NCBI GenBank assembly: GCA_902802905.1
Contig: CADCNT010000007.1
Coordinates: 31,904 to 95,903, forward strand
DNA: 64,000 nt
DNA from: an uncultured Erysipelotrichaceae bacterium
GTDB taxonomy: Bacteria > Bacillota_I > Bacilli_A > RFN20 > CAG-826
Direction: 5' to 3'
The translations under genes were made by a program, and so were the position numbers. Position 1 is the first letter of the stretch, and each line of letters starts with the position of its first letter. This document shows positions 36,169 through 45,024 of this stretch, piece by piece. The notes under the pieces were generated by a model. The model saw only the letters and a program-made list of their open reading frames with translations, did not search any database and was not told the DNA's origin.

Positions 36169-38037
36169 ATGAAAAAGTTTATAAGGTTCATTGTCTCGGG
36201 ACAAATTTTGGTTTTCTTATTTTTAATCATTGAAGTATTGGTGGTTGTGGCAATTGATCTAAGCCTTGATGACCAAATACTTGCTGTATTAGTGAAAAAT
36301 GGCACAATTTCTTCTGATCAAAGCATAACGATTGCTCTTTATGTATCGTTATCATTTATCATTTTAAGATTCTTATTCACTGTTTTAGCTATTATTTTAT
36401 TCTTTAGAATCATCAATAAATGGGAAGACCCAGAATTTAAAATTCCATGGCTGGTATTCTTGTTTGTTATTCCAATGGTAACTTGTGTTTTCTTCTTAAT
36501 CTTTGCAAACCATGGCTTGCCTCACAAAGAAAAGAAAACTATGAAAGAATATTATGAAAGTATTGAACCTTATTTCGCACTTGATAAACAAAAAAATGAG
36601 CTACTAGTAGATGAATTAGGCGAAGCTTGTGGTGCATTCAATTACATTGCAAACACCGCTAAAGTTGGCATTCATAAAGATAATCGTTTGACTTATTTCA
36701 AAAACGGCGAAGGTTTCTTCCCTGCCTTTATTGAAGGACTTAAACAAGCTAAGGAATTTATCTTTATTGAATTCTTTATTATCACCGATGGAGAAGAATG
36801 GTCCGCTGTTCAAGAAGTTTTAAAGCAAAAAGCACAAGAAGGCGTTGATGTTCGAATCATTTACGATGATATGGGATGTGGTGGTACAATTTCATCCTTC
36901 ACTCCTAGAAGATTAAGAAAATACGGAATCAAAGCCTTTAAATTCCATCCATTCAGACCAATCTTGTCAGGCGTCTTTAATAATAGAGACCACCGTAAGA
37001 TTGTAGTTATTGATCATCAAATGGCCTTTACTGGTGGCATCAACTTAGCGGATGAATACGCTAACAAGATTGAAAGATTCGGTTATTGGAAAGATACAAT
37101 GGTCAAAATCGAAGGTAGTGGTATTTCAAACCTCATTTCTACTTTCTTAGCTAACTATGGCATTGCTTCTAGATTAGGCTCTGAAAAGTTATTCAAAAAG
37201 AATTTATCTAGAGAAATACTTACTTATTTTGAAAACAATAAAATTGCATTTAATAAAAAACGCTTATCCATCAGAAAAGTTGCAGATAAAAAATATGAAA
37301 CCAACATTGCAATCATGACTTCCCCTATTTTTGGAAAAGCTCCAAAAGAATGTGCTGAATTAATCGTCTCTGCAATCAAATTGCCAGAGATAGAAAAAGT
37401 GGAAATCGCTTCTGATGGTTTGATTTCTATTACCGTCCAAAACGATATCGACAAATTCTTAAAACATGAATATGAATCCTACAAAGGTGGAGGATTTGTA
37501 ATGCCATTTGGCGATGGTCCTGGTGGAATCGATAATGAACTTATTGGCGAGCAAAACTATATCAATCTTCTTAAATATGCAAAAAAGAAAGTATATATTT
37601 CTACTCCATATTTGATTCCTACTTATCAACTTATGGACGCACTTAGAAATGCTGCATTAAGAGGCGTTGATGTCAATTTAATTGTTCCTGGTATTCCAGA
37701 TAAAAAGTTGGTTTATCTTATCGCAAAAGCTAACTTTAGACCTCTATTAAAAGCTGGTGTCAAAATCTTTATCTATACTCCAGGATTTAACCATATGAAG
37801 TCTATGCTTTCCGATGACGAATTAGCCTTTGTTGGCACTATCAATTTTGACTTCAGAAGTTTGGTCCATCACTTTGAATGTGGAACCATTATTTATGATA
37901 GCCCAGTAATCAAAGACATCCACGATGACTTTGAAGAAATGTTGTCCCAATCTAAACAAGTTCCACAAAATTATAGACTTAATATTTTTGGAAGAATTCT
38001 CTGTGGATTCCTTAAAATATTCTTCCCATTACTATAA
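36169..38037 (+). CDS. cls: Cardiolipin synthase (PLD family) with an inserted ArgS-like domain
   Basis: A 622-residue enzyme joining two phosphatidylglycerols to cardiolipin. The N-terminus has three hydrophobic helices (about 8-30, 52-85, 95-115). The two catalytic HKD motifs are HRKIVVID (His275, Lys277, Asp282) and HMKSMLSD (His542, Lys544, Asp549). Between them, about residues 345-435 are extra for the family. Residues 388-426 align without gaps to residues 52-90 of the ArgS encoded at 51616, with 24 of 39 identical (FGKAPK..AELIV, then EIEKVEIA..G). In ArgS this is the N-terminal Add-1 domain that contacts the tRNA elbow. After the insert the normal Cls sequence resumes (AKKKVYISTPYLIP). 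Both catalytic motifs are intact, so the enzyme is probably active. The role of the insert is unknown. Confidence 0.92.
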   Translation: MKKFIRFIVSGQILVFLFLIIEVLVVVAIDLSLDDQILAVLVKNGTISSDQSITIALYVSLSFIILRFLFTVLAIILFFRIINKWEDPEFKIPWLVFLFVIPMVTCVFFLIFANHGLPHKEKKTMKEYYESIEPYFALDKQKNELLVDELGEACGAFNYIANTAKVGIHKDNRLTYFKNGEGFFPAFIEGLKQAKEFIFIEFFIITDGEEWSAVQEVLKQKAQEGVDVRIIYDDMGCGGTISSFTPRRLRKYGIKAFKFHPFRPILSGVFNNRDHRKIVVIDHQMAFTGGINLADEYANKIERFGYWKDTMVKIEGSGISNLISTFLANYGIASRLGSEKLFKKNLSREILTYFENNKIAFNKKRLSIRKVADKKYETNIAIMTSPIFGKAPKECAELIVSAIKLPEIEKVEIASDGLISITVQNDIDKFLKHEYESYKGGGFVMPFGDGPGGIDNELIGEQNYINLLKYAKKKVYISTPYLIPTYQLMDALRNAALRGVDVNLIVPGIPDKKLVYLIAKANFRPLLKAGVKIFIYTPGFNHMKSMLSDDELAFVGTINFDFRSLVHHFECGTIIYDSPVIKDIHDDFEEMLSQSKQVPQNYRLNIFGRILCGFLKIFFPLL

Positions 38038-38049
38038 AAAAACATACGT

Positions 38050-38074
38050 AGACGTCCATGCGGGCGTCTTTTTT
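38050..38074 (+). terminator. Rho-independent terminator after cls
   Basis: AGACGTCC-ATGC-GGGCGTCT (one T-G pair) followed by a T run. Confidence 0.85.
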
Positions 38075-38118
38075 ATAAAATGCTTTTATCTACTTAATTA
38101 TTTATTTATAATTACATC

Positions 38119-38249
38119 GTACCCTCGTAAGGTACTTACCTATAGATTCTCAATAGAGAAATAGTTTTTCAGGGATTTCCCTGTTACATATAAAAGTCAT
38201 ACTTATCATTTATTTTAAGTTGATTTTAGGTAAATAGTCTTTTGACTAT
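38119..38249 (+). promoter_or_regulatory. Candidate structured leader RNA upstream of rny
   Basis: Four short inverted repeats occur in a row. GTACC/GGTAC is at 38119-38135. CTAT+TTCTC/GAGAA+ATAG is at 38140-38164. CAGGG/CCCTG is at 38170-38183. ATAGTC-TTTT-GACTAT is at 38234-38249. GGTA (38131-38134) can instead pair with TACC (38137-38140), which would allow two alternative folds. No coding frame explains the stretch. It matches no riboswitch I recognise. Confidence 0.4.
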
Positions 38250-38276
38250 ATATTTACATTAGAAAGGACATACATC

Positions 38277-39848
38277 ATGCTCGTATTAAACGGTTTTACC
38301 GAAGTTGGTTTACCAATTATTTGTGCTGTAGCCGGATTACTTGTTGGTGCTTCTGTAATTTTCTTTATCCCTTTCTTTAAGAAACAAAGAGATCAAAACA
38401 AAGCTGGCAAGATTATTCGTGATGCAGAAATTAAAGCTGAGCATATCGTGAAGAACGCTCAACTTGATGGTAAGCAAACAATCAACGAAATGAAAAACGA
38501 AGCAGACAAAGAAATCAAAGAAAGAAAGTTGGAGTTGTCTGCCCAAGAAAACAAATTATTCCAACGTGAACAATCAATCGATAAAAGAGACGCTGCTCTT
38601 ATTGCTAAAGAAACATCTTTGGATGAGAAGAACGAAACTCTTAATCGTCGATTAAAAGATGTCGACAAAAAAGAACAAATCTTACAAGAGAAGATTGACT
38701 CTATTATTGTCGAACTTGAAAAGGTAGCGCAAATGTCTACCCAAGAAGCTAAAGATGAACTCTTTAAAAGAGTGGAATCTAAAGTTTCTAGAGAAATCGC
38801 TTCTTATATTAAAAACAAAGAAGACGAAGCCAAAGAACAAGTTGTGGCAAAATCTCAAGAGTTATTAGCGCAAGCAATGGCGAAATACGCTCAAGACACC
38901 ACAATTGAAAAGACTGTCTCTGTTGTGGCTCTTCCTAACGATGAAATGAAAGGAAGAATTATCGGAAGAGAAGGTCGTAACATTCGTACATTAGAAACAC
39001 TTTTAGGCGTTGACCTCATTATTGATGACACTCCTGAAGTTATTACTGTTAGCTGTTTCAATCCTATAAGAAGAGAAATCGCTAGAATGTCGTTAGAAAA
39101 CTTAATTAAAGACGGACGTATTCAACCAGGCAGAATTGAAGAAATCGTTGAAAAATGTAAACAAGAAATCGAAGAAACGATTCATAAGACTGGTCAAGAT
39201 GTTGCCTTTAAACTTGGTATTACTCGTATCAGCAAGGAATTATTAGACCTTGTTGGTAGATTAAAATATCGTACTAGTTATGGCCAAAATGCTTTGGAAC
39301 ACTCAATCGAAGTTGCTTATTTAGCAGGCACTATGGCCGCGGAACTTGGCTTAGATCAAAACTTAGCCAAAAGAGCAGGCTTATTGCACGATATTGGTAA
39401 AGCAGTGGACTTCGAAATGGATGGCTCACACGTTGAAATCGGTGCACGTCTTGCTAAGAAATATGGCGAAAGCGATGTCGTTATTAACGCGATTGAATCT
39501 CATCACGACGATGTTCCAGCAAAATACATCATCTCTCACTTAGTCCAAGCTGCTGATACATTAAGCGCTGCAAGACCAGGTGCTAGAAGTGAAATGCTTG
39601 AAAACTATATTCAGAGAATTGAAAAACTTGAAGAGATTTGTAAGACCTATGAATGCGTCAATCAAGCCTATGCAATGCAATCTGGCCGTGAATTAAGAGT
39701 TATGGTTGCTCCTGACAAGATTGATGATATTGGAGCCTATAATCTCGTTAGAGAGATTCGTGAAAGAATTGAAAATGAAATGACCTACCCAGGCCAAATC
39801 AAAGTTTCAGTGATACGTGAAGTACGTGCCTCTGAAATCGCTAAATAA
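38277..39848 (+). CDS. rny: Ribonuclease Y
   Basis: A 523-residue endoribonuclease that starts mRNA decay in Firmicutes. N-terminal membrane anchor (about 9-33), a long Lys/Glu-rich coiled coil (about 40-195), a KH domain with [15 protein letters not shown], and an HD domain with HDIGKAVD. Full length. GAAAGGA lies 10 bases before the ATG. It is followed by ymdB, miaB and a ricA-like gene, the conserved Bacilli cluster. Confidence 0.97.
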   Translation: MLVLNGFTEVGLPIICAVAGLLVGASVIFFIPFFKKQRDQNKAGKIIRDAEIKAEHIVKNAQLDGKQTINEMKNEADKEIKERKLELSAQENKLFQREQSIDKRDAALIAKETSLDEKNETLNRRLKDVDKKEQILQEKIDSIIVELEKVAQMSTQEAKDELFKRVESKVSREIASYIKNKEDEAKEQVVAKSQELLAQAMAKYAQDTTIEKTVSVVALPNDEMKGRIIGREGRNIRTLETLLGVDLIIDDTPEVITVSCFNPIRREIARMSLENLIKDGRIQPGRIEEIVEKCKQEIEETIHKTGQDVAFKLGITRISKELLDLVGRLKYRTSYGQNALEHSIEVAYLAGTMAAELGLDQNLAKRAGLLHDIGKAVDFEMDGSHVEIGARLAKKYGESDVVINAIESHHDDVPAKYIISHLVQAADTLSAARPGARSEMLENYIQRIEKLEEICKTYECVNQAYAMQSGRELRVMVAPDKIDDIGAYNLVREIRERIENEMTYPGQIKVSVIREVRASEIAK

Positions 39849-39870
39849 TTACTTCTAGAAAGAGCGTTAT

Positions 39871-40659
39871 TTGAGAATTTTATTTATTGGCGATATCGTT
39901 GGAAAAATTGGTCGCCGAATGATTAAAGATTATCTACAAAATTATGTTGATAAATATCACATTGATTTTGTTATTGCCAACGGGGAGAATGTAACCCATG
40001 GTAAAGGTATATTAAGGCATCATTATCTTGAGTTAATTGATGATGGAATTGATGTCGTTTCTTTAGGTAATCATTACGATAACAAAAACGATATTCGCCG
40101 ATACATAGATTCTACAGATCGTTTAATTAGACCTCTTAACTTATTACATGAGTATCCTGGAGAAGGTAGCATTGTCTATGATTTAAATGGTGTCACTATT
40201 AGAGTCACTAATGTATTAGGCTCCGCTTTCATGCACGAAGAGGTCAACAATCCTTATTATTCCTTAATTGATTTAATTAATAATGAGGAAGAGACAAATA
40301 TTCATATAGTTGATTTCCATGCGGAAGCAACAGGAGAAAAGCTTTGCTTAGCATATGCTTTAGACGGCAAAGTATCTGCAATTCTTGGCACGCATACGCA
40401 CGTACAGACTAGAGACTATAAAATCTTAGAAAACGGAACCGCCTATATCTCTGATGTTGGCATGACCGGCTTTGCTGATGGCGCACTTGGATTTGATAAA
40501 GACACTGTTGTTAATAAGCTAATGTATGGCGAACAATCCAGATTTGATTTACCTAATGAAGGTAGAGGCATCTTCTCAGCAGTAGTGCTTGATATTGATG
40601 AATTTAGCGGTAAGTGTAAAGAAATATTCCCAATTTATTTTGTAGAAGAACAAAAATGA
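39871..40659 (+). CDS. ymdB: YmdB-type metallophosphodiesterase
   Basis: A 262-residue calcineurin-like phosphodiesterase that hydrolyses 2',3'-cyclic nucleotides in Bacillus. Metal-binding motifs GDIVGKIGR, NGEN, GNHYDN, DFHAEAT and GTHTHVQT are all present. It begins with TTG (MRILFIGDIVG), fixed by the family N-terminus, with only a weak upstream site. Ends in TGA overlapping the miaB ATG. Confidence 0.93.
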   Translation: MRILFIGDIVGKIGRRMIKDYLQNYVDKYHIDFVIANGENVTHGKGILRHHYLELIDDGIDVVSLGNHYDNKNDIRRYIDSTDRLIRPLNLLHEYPGEGSIVYDLNGVTIRVTNVLGSAFMHEEVNNPYYSLIDLINNEEETNIHIVDFHAEATGEKLCLAYALDGKVSAILGTHTHVQTRDYKILENGTAYISDVGMTGFADGALGFDKDTVVNKLMYGEQSRFDLPNEGRGIFSAVVLDIDEFSGKCKEIFPIYFVEEQK

Positions 40660-42095
40660 AAACGAAAATTGTAAATTATCCAAACTTAGTAGAAGCTCAG
40701 AATCGTCAAAAAAGCGATACTCAGTTTTATCATGCTTCTGTTTCTCATTTAAAAGAAATGGAAGAAATTGGTAGGGGCAAGAAATATTATATTCACACAT
40801 TTGGTTGCCAGGCTAACATCCGCGATGAAGAAACAATGAGAGGTATGCTTGAATCTGTAAATTATATTAAGACTAATAATCCAGATGAAGCAGACGTTAT
40901 CATCATTAATACATGCGCGGTTAGAGAGAACGCCGAAGATAAAGTTTATGGTGAAATTGGTAATTTAAAAAGACTTCGCAAGATTAATAAAAAGTTAGTT
41001 TTAGGTATCTGTGGATGTATGGTGGAACAACCGGAAATTTTAGAGATTTTGCAAGCTAAATTCCCTGAAGTTAATCTATATTTTGGCACTCATGAAATTA
41101 ATCAGTTGTTAGATTTAATTTATGAAGTCTACATAAATGATATTAGGTTAATTTCAATTAAGAGTAAACAAGGCGAAGTAATTGAAAATGAAAAGGTCGT
41201 CAGATCTAATAATTATAAGGCTTATGTAAACATTATTTATGGCTGTAATAAATTCTGCACTTATTGCATTGTTCCTTATACACGTGGAAAAGAAAGAAGT
41301 CGTCATTTTTCTGACATCATGGATGAAGTTAGAGAACTTAAAAAACAAGGTTATCAAGAGATTACTTTCCTTGGTCAAAATGTCAATGCTTATGGCAAGG
41401 ATTTAGATGAAGGACATGGTTTCGCTGATGTTCTTGAAGAAGCGGCAAAAATGGGCATCCCAAGAATTAGGTTCACAACCTCTCATCCTTGGGATTTCTC
41501 CAGCAAAATGATAGAAATTATTGCGAAATATGAAAATATCATGAAGTGTATTCACCTTCCTGTGCAGTCTGGAAGTAGTGAGGTTTTACGCCTCATGGGA
41601 AGAAGATATACAAGGGAGCATTACCTTGCTTTAGTTAAGGAAATGAGAGACAAGATTCCTGGTCTATCCTTATCAACTGATATCATTGTTGGCTTCCCAA
41701 ATGAAACTGAAGAACAATTTAATGAAACTTTAACCCTTGTTGATGAGGTAAAATACGAGTCTGCCTTTACCTTTATTTATTCCCCAAGAAGAGGCACTCC
41801 TGCCGCTAAGATAAATGACAATGTTAGCTATGCTGATAAGAGTAGAAGATTCAAAGAACTTGTTAAACATTTAGAGGTTAACATTGAAGCCGATTCAAAA
41901 CGTTATATAGGTGGCACATATAAGGTACTTGTTGATGGCACTAGTAAGACTGATGATAATATGCTCTCAGGTTACACTGAAAGTAATAAACTTGTTCATT
42001 TCAAAGGCGATGAATCGCTGATTGGAAAAATCGTTAATGTCAAAATTTTAGAAAGCCATACTTATTCCTTAATTGGAGAATTAGCGGATGAATAA
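40656..42095 (+). CDS. miaB: tRNA-2-methylthio-N6-isopentenyladenosine synthase MiaB
   Basis: A 479-residue radical-SAM methylthiotransferase modifying A37 of tRNAs. The UPF0004 domain cysteines (TFGCQAN, NTCAVRE, GICGCM), the radical-SAM CNKFCTYC motif, VPYTRGKERSR and a C-terminal TRAM domain are all visible. It acts on the product of MiaA, encoded just downstream. Overlaps ymdB by 4 bases and the ricA-like gene by 8. Confidence 0.96.
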   Translation: MKTKIVNYPNLVEAQNRQKSDTQFYHASVSHLKEMEEIGRGKKYYIHTFGCQANIRDEETMRGMLESVNYIKTNNPDEADVIIINTCAVRENAEDKVYGEIGNLKRLRKINKKLVLGICGCMVEQPEILEILQAKFPEVNLYFGTHEINQLLDLIYEVYINDIRLISIKSKQGEVIENEKVVRSNNYKAYVNIIYGCNKFCTYCIVPYTRGKERSRHFSDIMDEVRELKKQGYQEITFLGQNVNAYGKDLDEGHGFADVLEEAAKMGIPRIRFTTSHPWDFSSKMIEIIAKYENIMKCIHLPVQSGSSEVLRLMGRRYTREHYLALVKEMRDKIPGLSLSTDIIVGFPNETEEQFNETLTLVDEVKYESAFTFIYSPRRGTPAAKINDNVSYADKSRRFKELVKHLEVNIEADSKRYIGGTYKVLVDGTSKTDDNMLSGYTESNKLVHFKGDESLIGKIVNVKILESHTYSLIGELADE

Positions 42096-42369
42096 TTCTA
42101 TAGAAATTGCTAAAGAATTAAAGAAAGAGCTTGATCAGCTACCTCTATTTATAGAATACAAAAGGGTTAAAAGTTTGGCTGAGTCTAATCTAGAAATAAA
42201 AGAGTTAAAAGCTAGTATCGCAAAAGCTAAAGCGACTCATAATGAAACATTACATAGTGAACTCTTAGCTAAATACAATAATCATCCGTTAATTGTAAAT
42301 TTAAATAGTTTAGAAATTGAGCTAGCCAGCTATTTAAAACAAATTAGTGAAATAGTTAATAAGAAGTGA
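42088..42369 (+). CDS. YlbF/YmcA-family protein (RicA-like)
   Basis: A 93-residue, all-helical protein. Family features are AKELKKELDQLPLFIEYKRVKSL and the KYNNHPLIVNLNSLE segment near the end. In Bacillus, RicA (YmcA) with RicF and RicT guides RNase Y to transcripts and affects tRNA modification by MiaB, and the gene also follows miaB there. Assignment rests on length, composition and position, as the sequence is divergent. Its TGA lies in the stem of the following terminator. Confidence 0.75.
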   Translation: MNNSIEIAKELKKELDQLPLFIEYKRVKSLAESNLEIKELKASIAKAKATHNETLHSELLAKYNNHPLIVNLNSLEIELASYLKQISEIVNKK

Positions 42370-42388
42370 TGAAATTCACTTCTTTTTT
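42362..42388 (+). terminator. Rho-independent terminator overlapping the ricA-like stop codon
   Basis: GAAGTGA-TGAAAT-TCACTTC followed by six T. It ends just before the miaA -10 box. Confidence 0.75.
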
Positions 42389-42391
42389 CTT

Positions 42392-42397
42392 TATAAT
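42392..42397 (+). promoter_or_regulatory. -10 box of miaA, probably leaderless
   Basis: TATAAT ends 7 bases before the ATG at 42405. The predicted transcription start is at or one base before the start codon. No ribosome-binding site. Confidence 0.5.
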
Positions 42398-42404
42398 AAT
42401 TTTC

Positions 42405-43271
42405 ATGATTTACGTTGTCATGGGTCCAACATGTTCAGGAAAGACTGAACTAGCAAATTATTTAATCGATAAGCATAATTGTGACGCAATTAATTTTGAT
42501 GCTTTCCAAATTTATAAAGACATGAATATTGGCACTGCTAAATTAGAACATGATGACCCTCATTATTCTAGATATCACTTATTAGATATTGTTTCACCTG
42601 AACAATCATTCTCGGTGATGGAATATCAAACACTTGCTAGAAAAGAATTAGATGAACTTCTAAAAAAAGATAAGGATGTTGTTTTTGTTGGCGGTACTGG
42701 CTTATATATTCGCGCTACTTTGTACGATTATGCTTTTGAAAAGGAAGATAATGTTTACGATGAAGATTTAGATTTATTAAACAATGAGCAACTATTTGAT
42801 ATGCTTAATGAGTTAGACCCTAAAGCGTGTGAAAAAATTCATGTAAACAATCGTAAAAGATTATTACGTGCTATTTCATTGATTCGCCACTCAAATAAAA
42901 AGAAAAGCGATATCATTAATGAACAAAAGCATGAACTTATTTATAAGAATGTAAAATTCATCTTTATTTCACCCGATAGAGAACAACTCTATAAGAATAT
43001 CGATGATAGAGTGATTAAAATGATGGAATTTGGACTTGTAGAAGAAGTAAAAAACCTTTTAAATAAATATGATTTGTCTTTAACTGCAAAACAAGGAATT
43101 GGTTACAAAGAAGTAATCCAATACCTTGATAAAGAAATTACGTATGAAGAGTGTGTCTCTTTAATACAAAAAAGAACAAGGAACTACGCTAAAAGACAAG
43201 TTACATTCTTTAAAAATCAATTCAAATATGAACTATATACGTCTATAGAAGACGCAAAGAAACATCTTTAG
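42405..43271 (+). CDS. miaA: tRNA dimethylallyltransferase MiaA
   Basis: A 288-residue enzyme that adds a dimethylallyl group to A37, the step before MiaB. The start at 42405 (MIYVVMGPTCSGKTEL) fits the family N-terminus. The frame is open further upstream to 42366, but that part is encoded by the preceding terminator and would add MMKFTSFFFIIIF. P-loop GPTCSGKTE, FVGGTGLYIRA, and the C-terminal GIGYKE...KRTRNYAKRQVTFF are present. Confidence 0.94.
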   Translation: MIYVVMGPTCSGKTELANYLIDKHNCDAINFDAFQIYKDMNIGTAKLEHDDPHYSRYHLLDIVSPEQSFSVMEYQTLARKELDELLKKDKDVVFVGGTGLYIRATLYDYAFEKEDNVYDEDLDLLNNEQLFDMLNELDPKACEKIHVNNRKRLLRAISLIRHSNKKKSDIINEQKHELIYKNVKFIFISPDREQLYKNIDDRVIKMMEFGLVEEVKNLLNKYDLSLTAKQGIGYKEVIQYLDKEITYEECVSLIQKRTRNYAKRQVTFFKNQFKYELYTSIEDAKKHL

Positions 43272-43284
43272 GGGAGGATATATT

Positions 43285-44889
43285 ATGCTAAATATCTATG
43301 ATGTTGCTGAAAAAGCCGGAATTAAAAAAGAATATGTTATTCCATATGGTTTAGATAAAGGGAAAGTTGATTTACGCATCAATGAAGAATTGAAAGATAA
43401 ATCTAACGGAAAGTTGGTTTTGGTTACTGCAATTACTCCAACCAAAGCCGGAGAAGGAAAAACTACAACTTCAATCGCCTTAACTGATGGCTTACACAAG
43501 ATTGGTGTTAATTCACTTCTTTGTTTAAGAGAACCATCTCTTGGACCAGTGTTTGGATTAAAGGGTGGTGCTACTGGTGGAGGAAGAGCAAGTGTTATTC
43601 CTTCTGAAGACATAAATCTTCATTTTACTGGGGATATGCATGCCTTAACGAGTTCTATTAACTTAATTTCCGCTGTTATTGATAATCATATTTTCCAAGG
43701 CAACGAATTAAGAATTGATCCAAGTAGAATCCTTTGGAAACGTGCACTTGATATGAACGATCGTGCGCTTAGAAGTGTAACCGTTAACCTTGATGAAAAG
43801 AAGAGTGAACCAAGACATGATGAATTCGTAATTACCGTTGCTTCTGAGCTTATGGCGGTTCTTTGTTTGGCTCGTGATCCTGAAGATTTCATTCAAAGAA
43901 TCAAGCAAATAGTCGTTGCTTATAACTTCGATGGTGAACCAGTTAAATTAGAGGCGCTTAGAATCAGCAACGCCATTTATAAATTAATGAAAAATGCCTT
44001 CAATCCTAATATCGTTCAAACATTAGAAGGCAACCCATGTTTAATTCATGGTGGACCATTTGCAAATATCGCTCATGGATGTAATTCCTTAATCGCTACT
44101 AAGATGGCTTTAAAACTTGCTCCTATTGTTGTTACTGAGGCAGGCTTCGGTGCTGACTTAGGTGCAGAGAAATTCTTAGACATTAAATGCCGTGTTGGAA
44201 ATTTAAAACCAGACGCAGTGGTGATGGTAGCGACAATTAGAGCTTTAAAACTCCATGGAGGAGTTAAGTATGAGGAATTAGATCAAGAAAACGTTGATGC
44301 CTTAAGAGTTGGTACCGCTAACTTAAAACGTCATATGGAAAATATTGCCAAATATGATATTCCAGTCGTTATTTGCGTTAATCACTTTGCTTCCGACACT
44401 GATAGAGAAACCGAAGAACTTATTAAATTCTGTAACGAAAACAATTATGAAGTCGCATTCTGCAATGCCTTTATGGAAGGCGGCTTTGGGGCTGTTGAAT
44501 TAGCACAAAAGGTTTTAGAAACTTTAGCGACAAAAGAAAGTAACTATCACCCTCTATACGAATTAAATAATCCTTTGAAAGATAAGATTGACATCGTTTG
44601 CAAAGAGATTTATAGAGCCAAGAGTGTTGTTTACACCGAAGATGCGCTTAAACAAATTGCTGATTATGAAAAACAAGGTTATGACAAACTTCCTGTTTGC
44701 ATCGCAAAGACACCTTTATCGTTTACTGATAATCCTAAAGTGTTAAACGCTCCTGATGATTTCGCAATTACAATTAGAGAAGTTAGATTATCTTCTGGTG
44801 CAGGGTTCGTTGTTGCTCTTACCGGATCTATCATGACAATGCCGGGCTTACCTAAAGTTCCTGCTGCCGTCAAAATGGAAGATGAATAA
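43285..44889 (+). CDS. fhs: Formate-tetrahydrofolate ligase
   Basis: A 534-residue enzyme making 10-formyl-THF from formate, THF and ATP for purines and initiator tRNA formylation. P-loop-like TPTKAGEGKTTT, REPSLGPVFGLKGGATGGG, GGPFANIAHGCNS and TEAGFGADLGAEKF are all family hallmarks. Slightly shorter than the usual 555 residues. GGGGAGG precedes the ATG, and a clear terminator follows. Confidence 0.97.
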   Translation: MLNIYDVAEKAGIKKEYVIPYGLDKGKVDLRINEELKDKSNGKLVLVTAITPTKAGEGKTTTSIALTDGLHKIGVNSLLCLREPSLGPVFGLKGGATGGGRASVIPSEDINLHFTGDMHALTSSINLISAVIDNHIFQGNELRIDPSRILWKRALDMNDRALRSVTVNLDEKKSEPRHDEFVITVASELMAVLCLARDPEDFIQRIKQIVVAYNFDGEPVKLEALRISNAIYKLMKNAFNPNIVQTLEGNPCLIHGGPFANIAHGCNSLIATKMALKLAPIVVTEAGFGADLGAEKFLDIKCRVGNLKPDAVVMVATIRALKLHGGVKYEELDQENVDALRVGTANLKRHMENIAKYDIPVVICVNHFASDTDRETEELIKFCNENNYEVAFCNAFMEGGFGAVELAQKVLETLATKESNYHPLYELNNPLKDKIDIVCKEIYRAKSVVYTEDALKQIADYEKQGYDKLPVCIAKTPLSFTDNPKVLNAPDDFAITIREVRLSSGAGFVVALTGSIMTMPGLPKVPAAVKMEDE

Positions 44890-44894
44890 TTTAT

Positions 44895-44920
44895 AGACCT
44901 GCTTTAGCAGGTCTTTCTTT
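44895..44920 (+). terminator. Rho-independent terminator after fhs
   Basis: AGACCTGC-TTTA-GCAGGTCT followed by TTCTTTT. Confidence 0.85.
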
Positions 44921-44944
44921 TGTCTGATAAAAAAATAAAAATAA

Positions 44945-44990
44945 TTTAGCAAATTTTTAAAAAAACGCCCTCTTTTATATATAAGGGGAC
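44945..44990 (+). promoter_or_regulatory. ABC operon promoter block matching the recA leader
   Basis: TTTAAA (44956-44961), 16 bases, TATATA (44978-44983), then AAGGGG. The stretch matches 35043-35086 with two single-base gaps and few mismatches. Unlike in recA, the AAGGGG is followed by a T-rich tract. The ORF uses a later GGAGGTGAT site. Confidence 0.55.
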
Positions 44991-45024
44991 TTTTTTGTTT
45001 TTTTAATTTTTGGAGGTGATCAAA

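Noticed and set aside
42366..42404. Longer N-terminus of MiaA
   Set aside because: The extra residues are encoded by the terminator hairpin and promoter; MIYVVMGPTCSGKTE at 42405 matches the family start.
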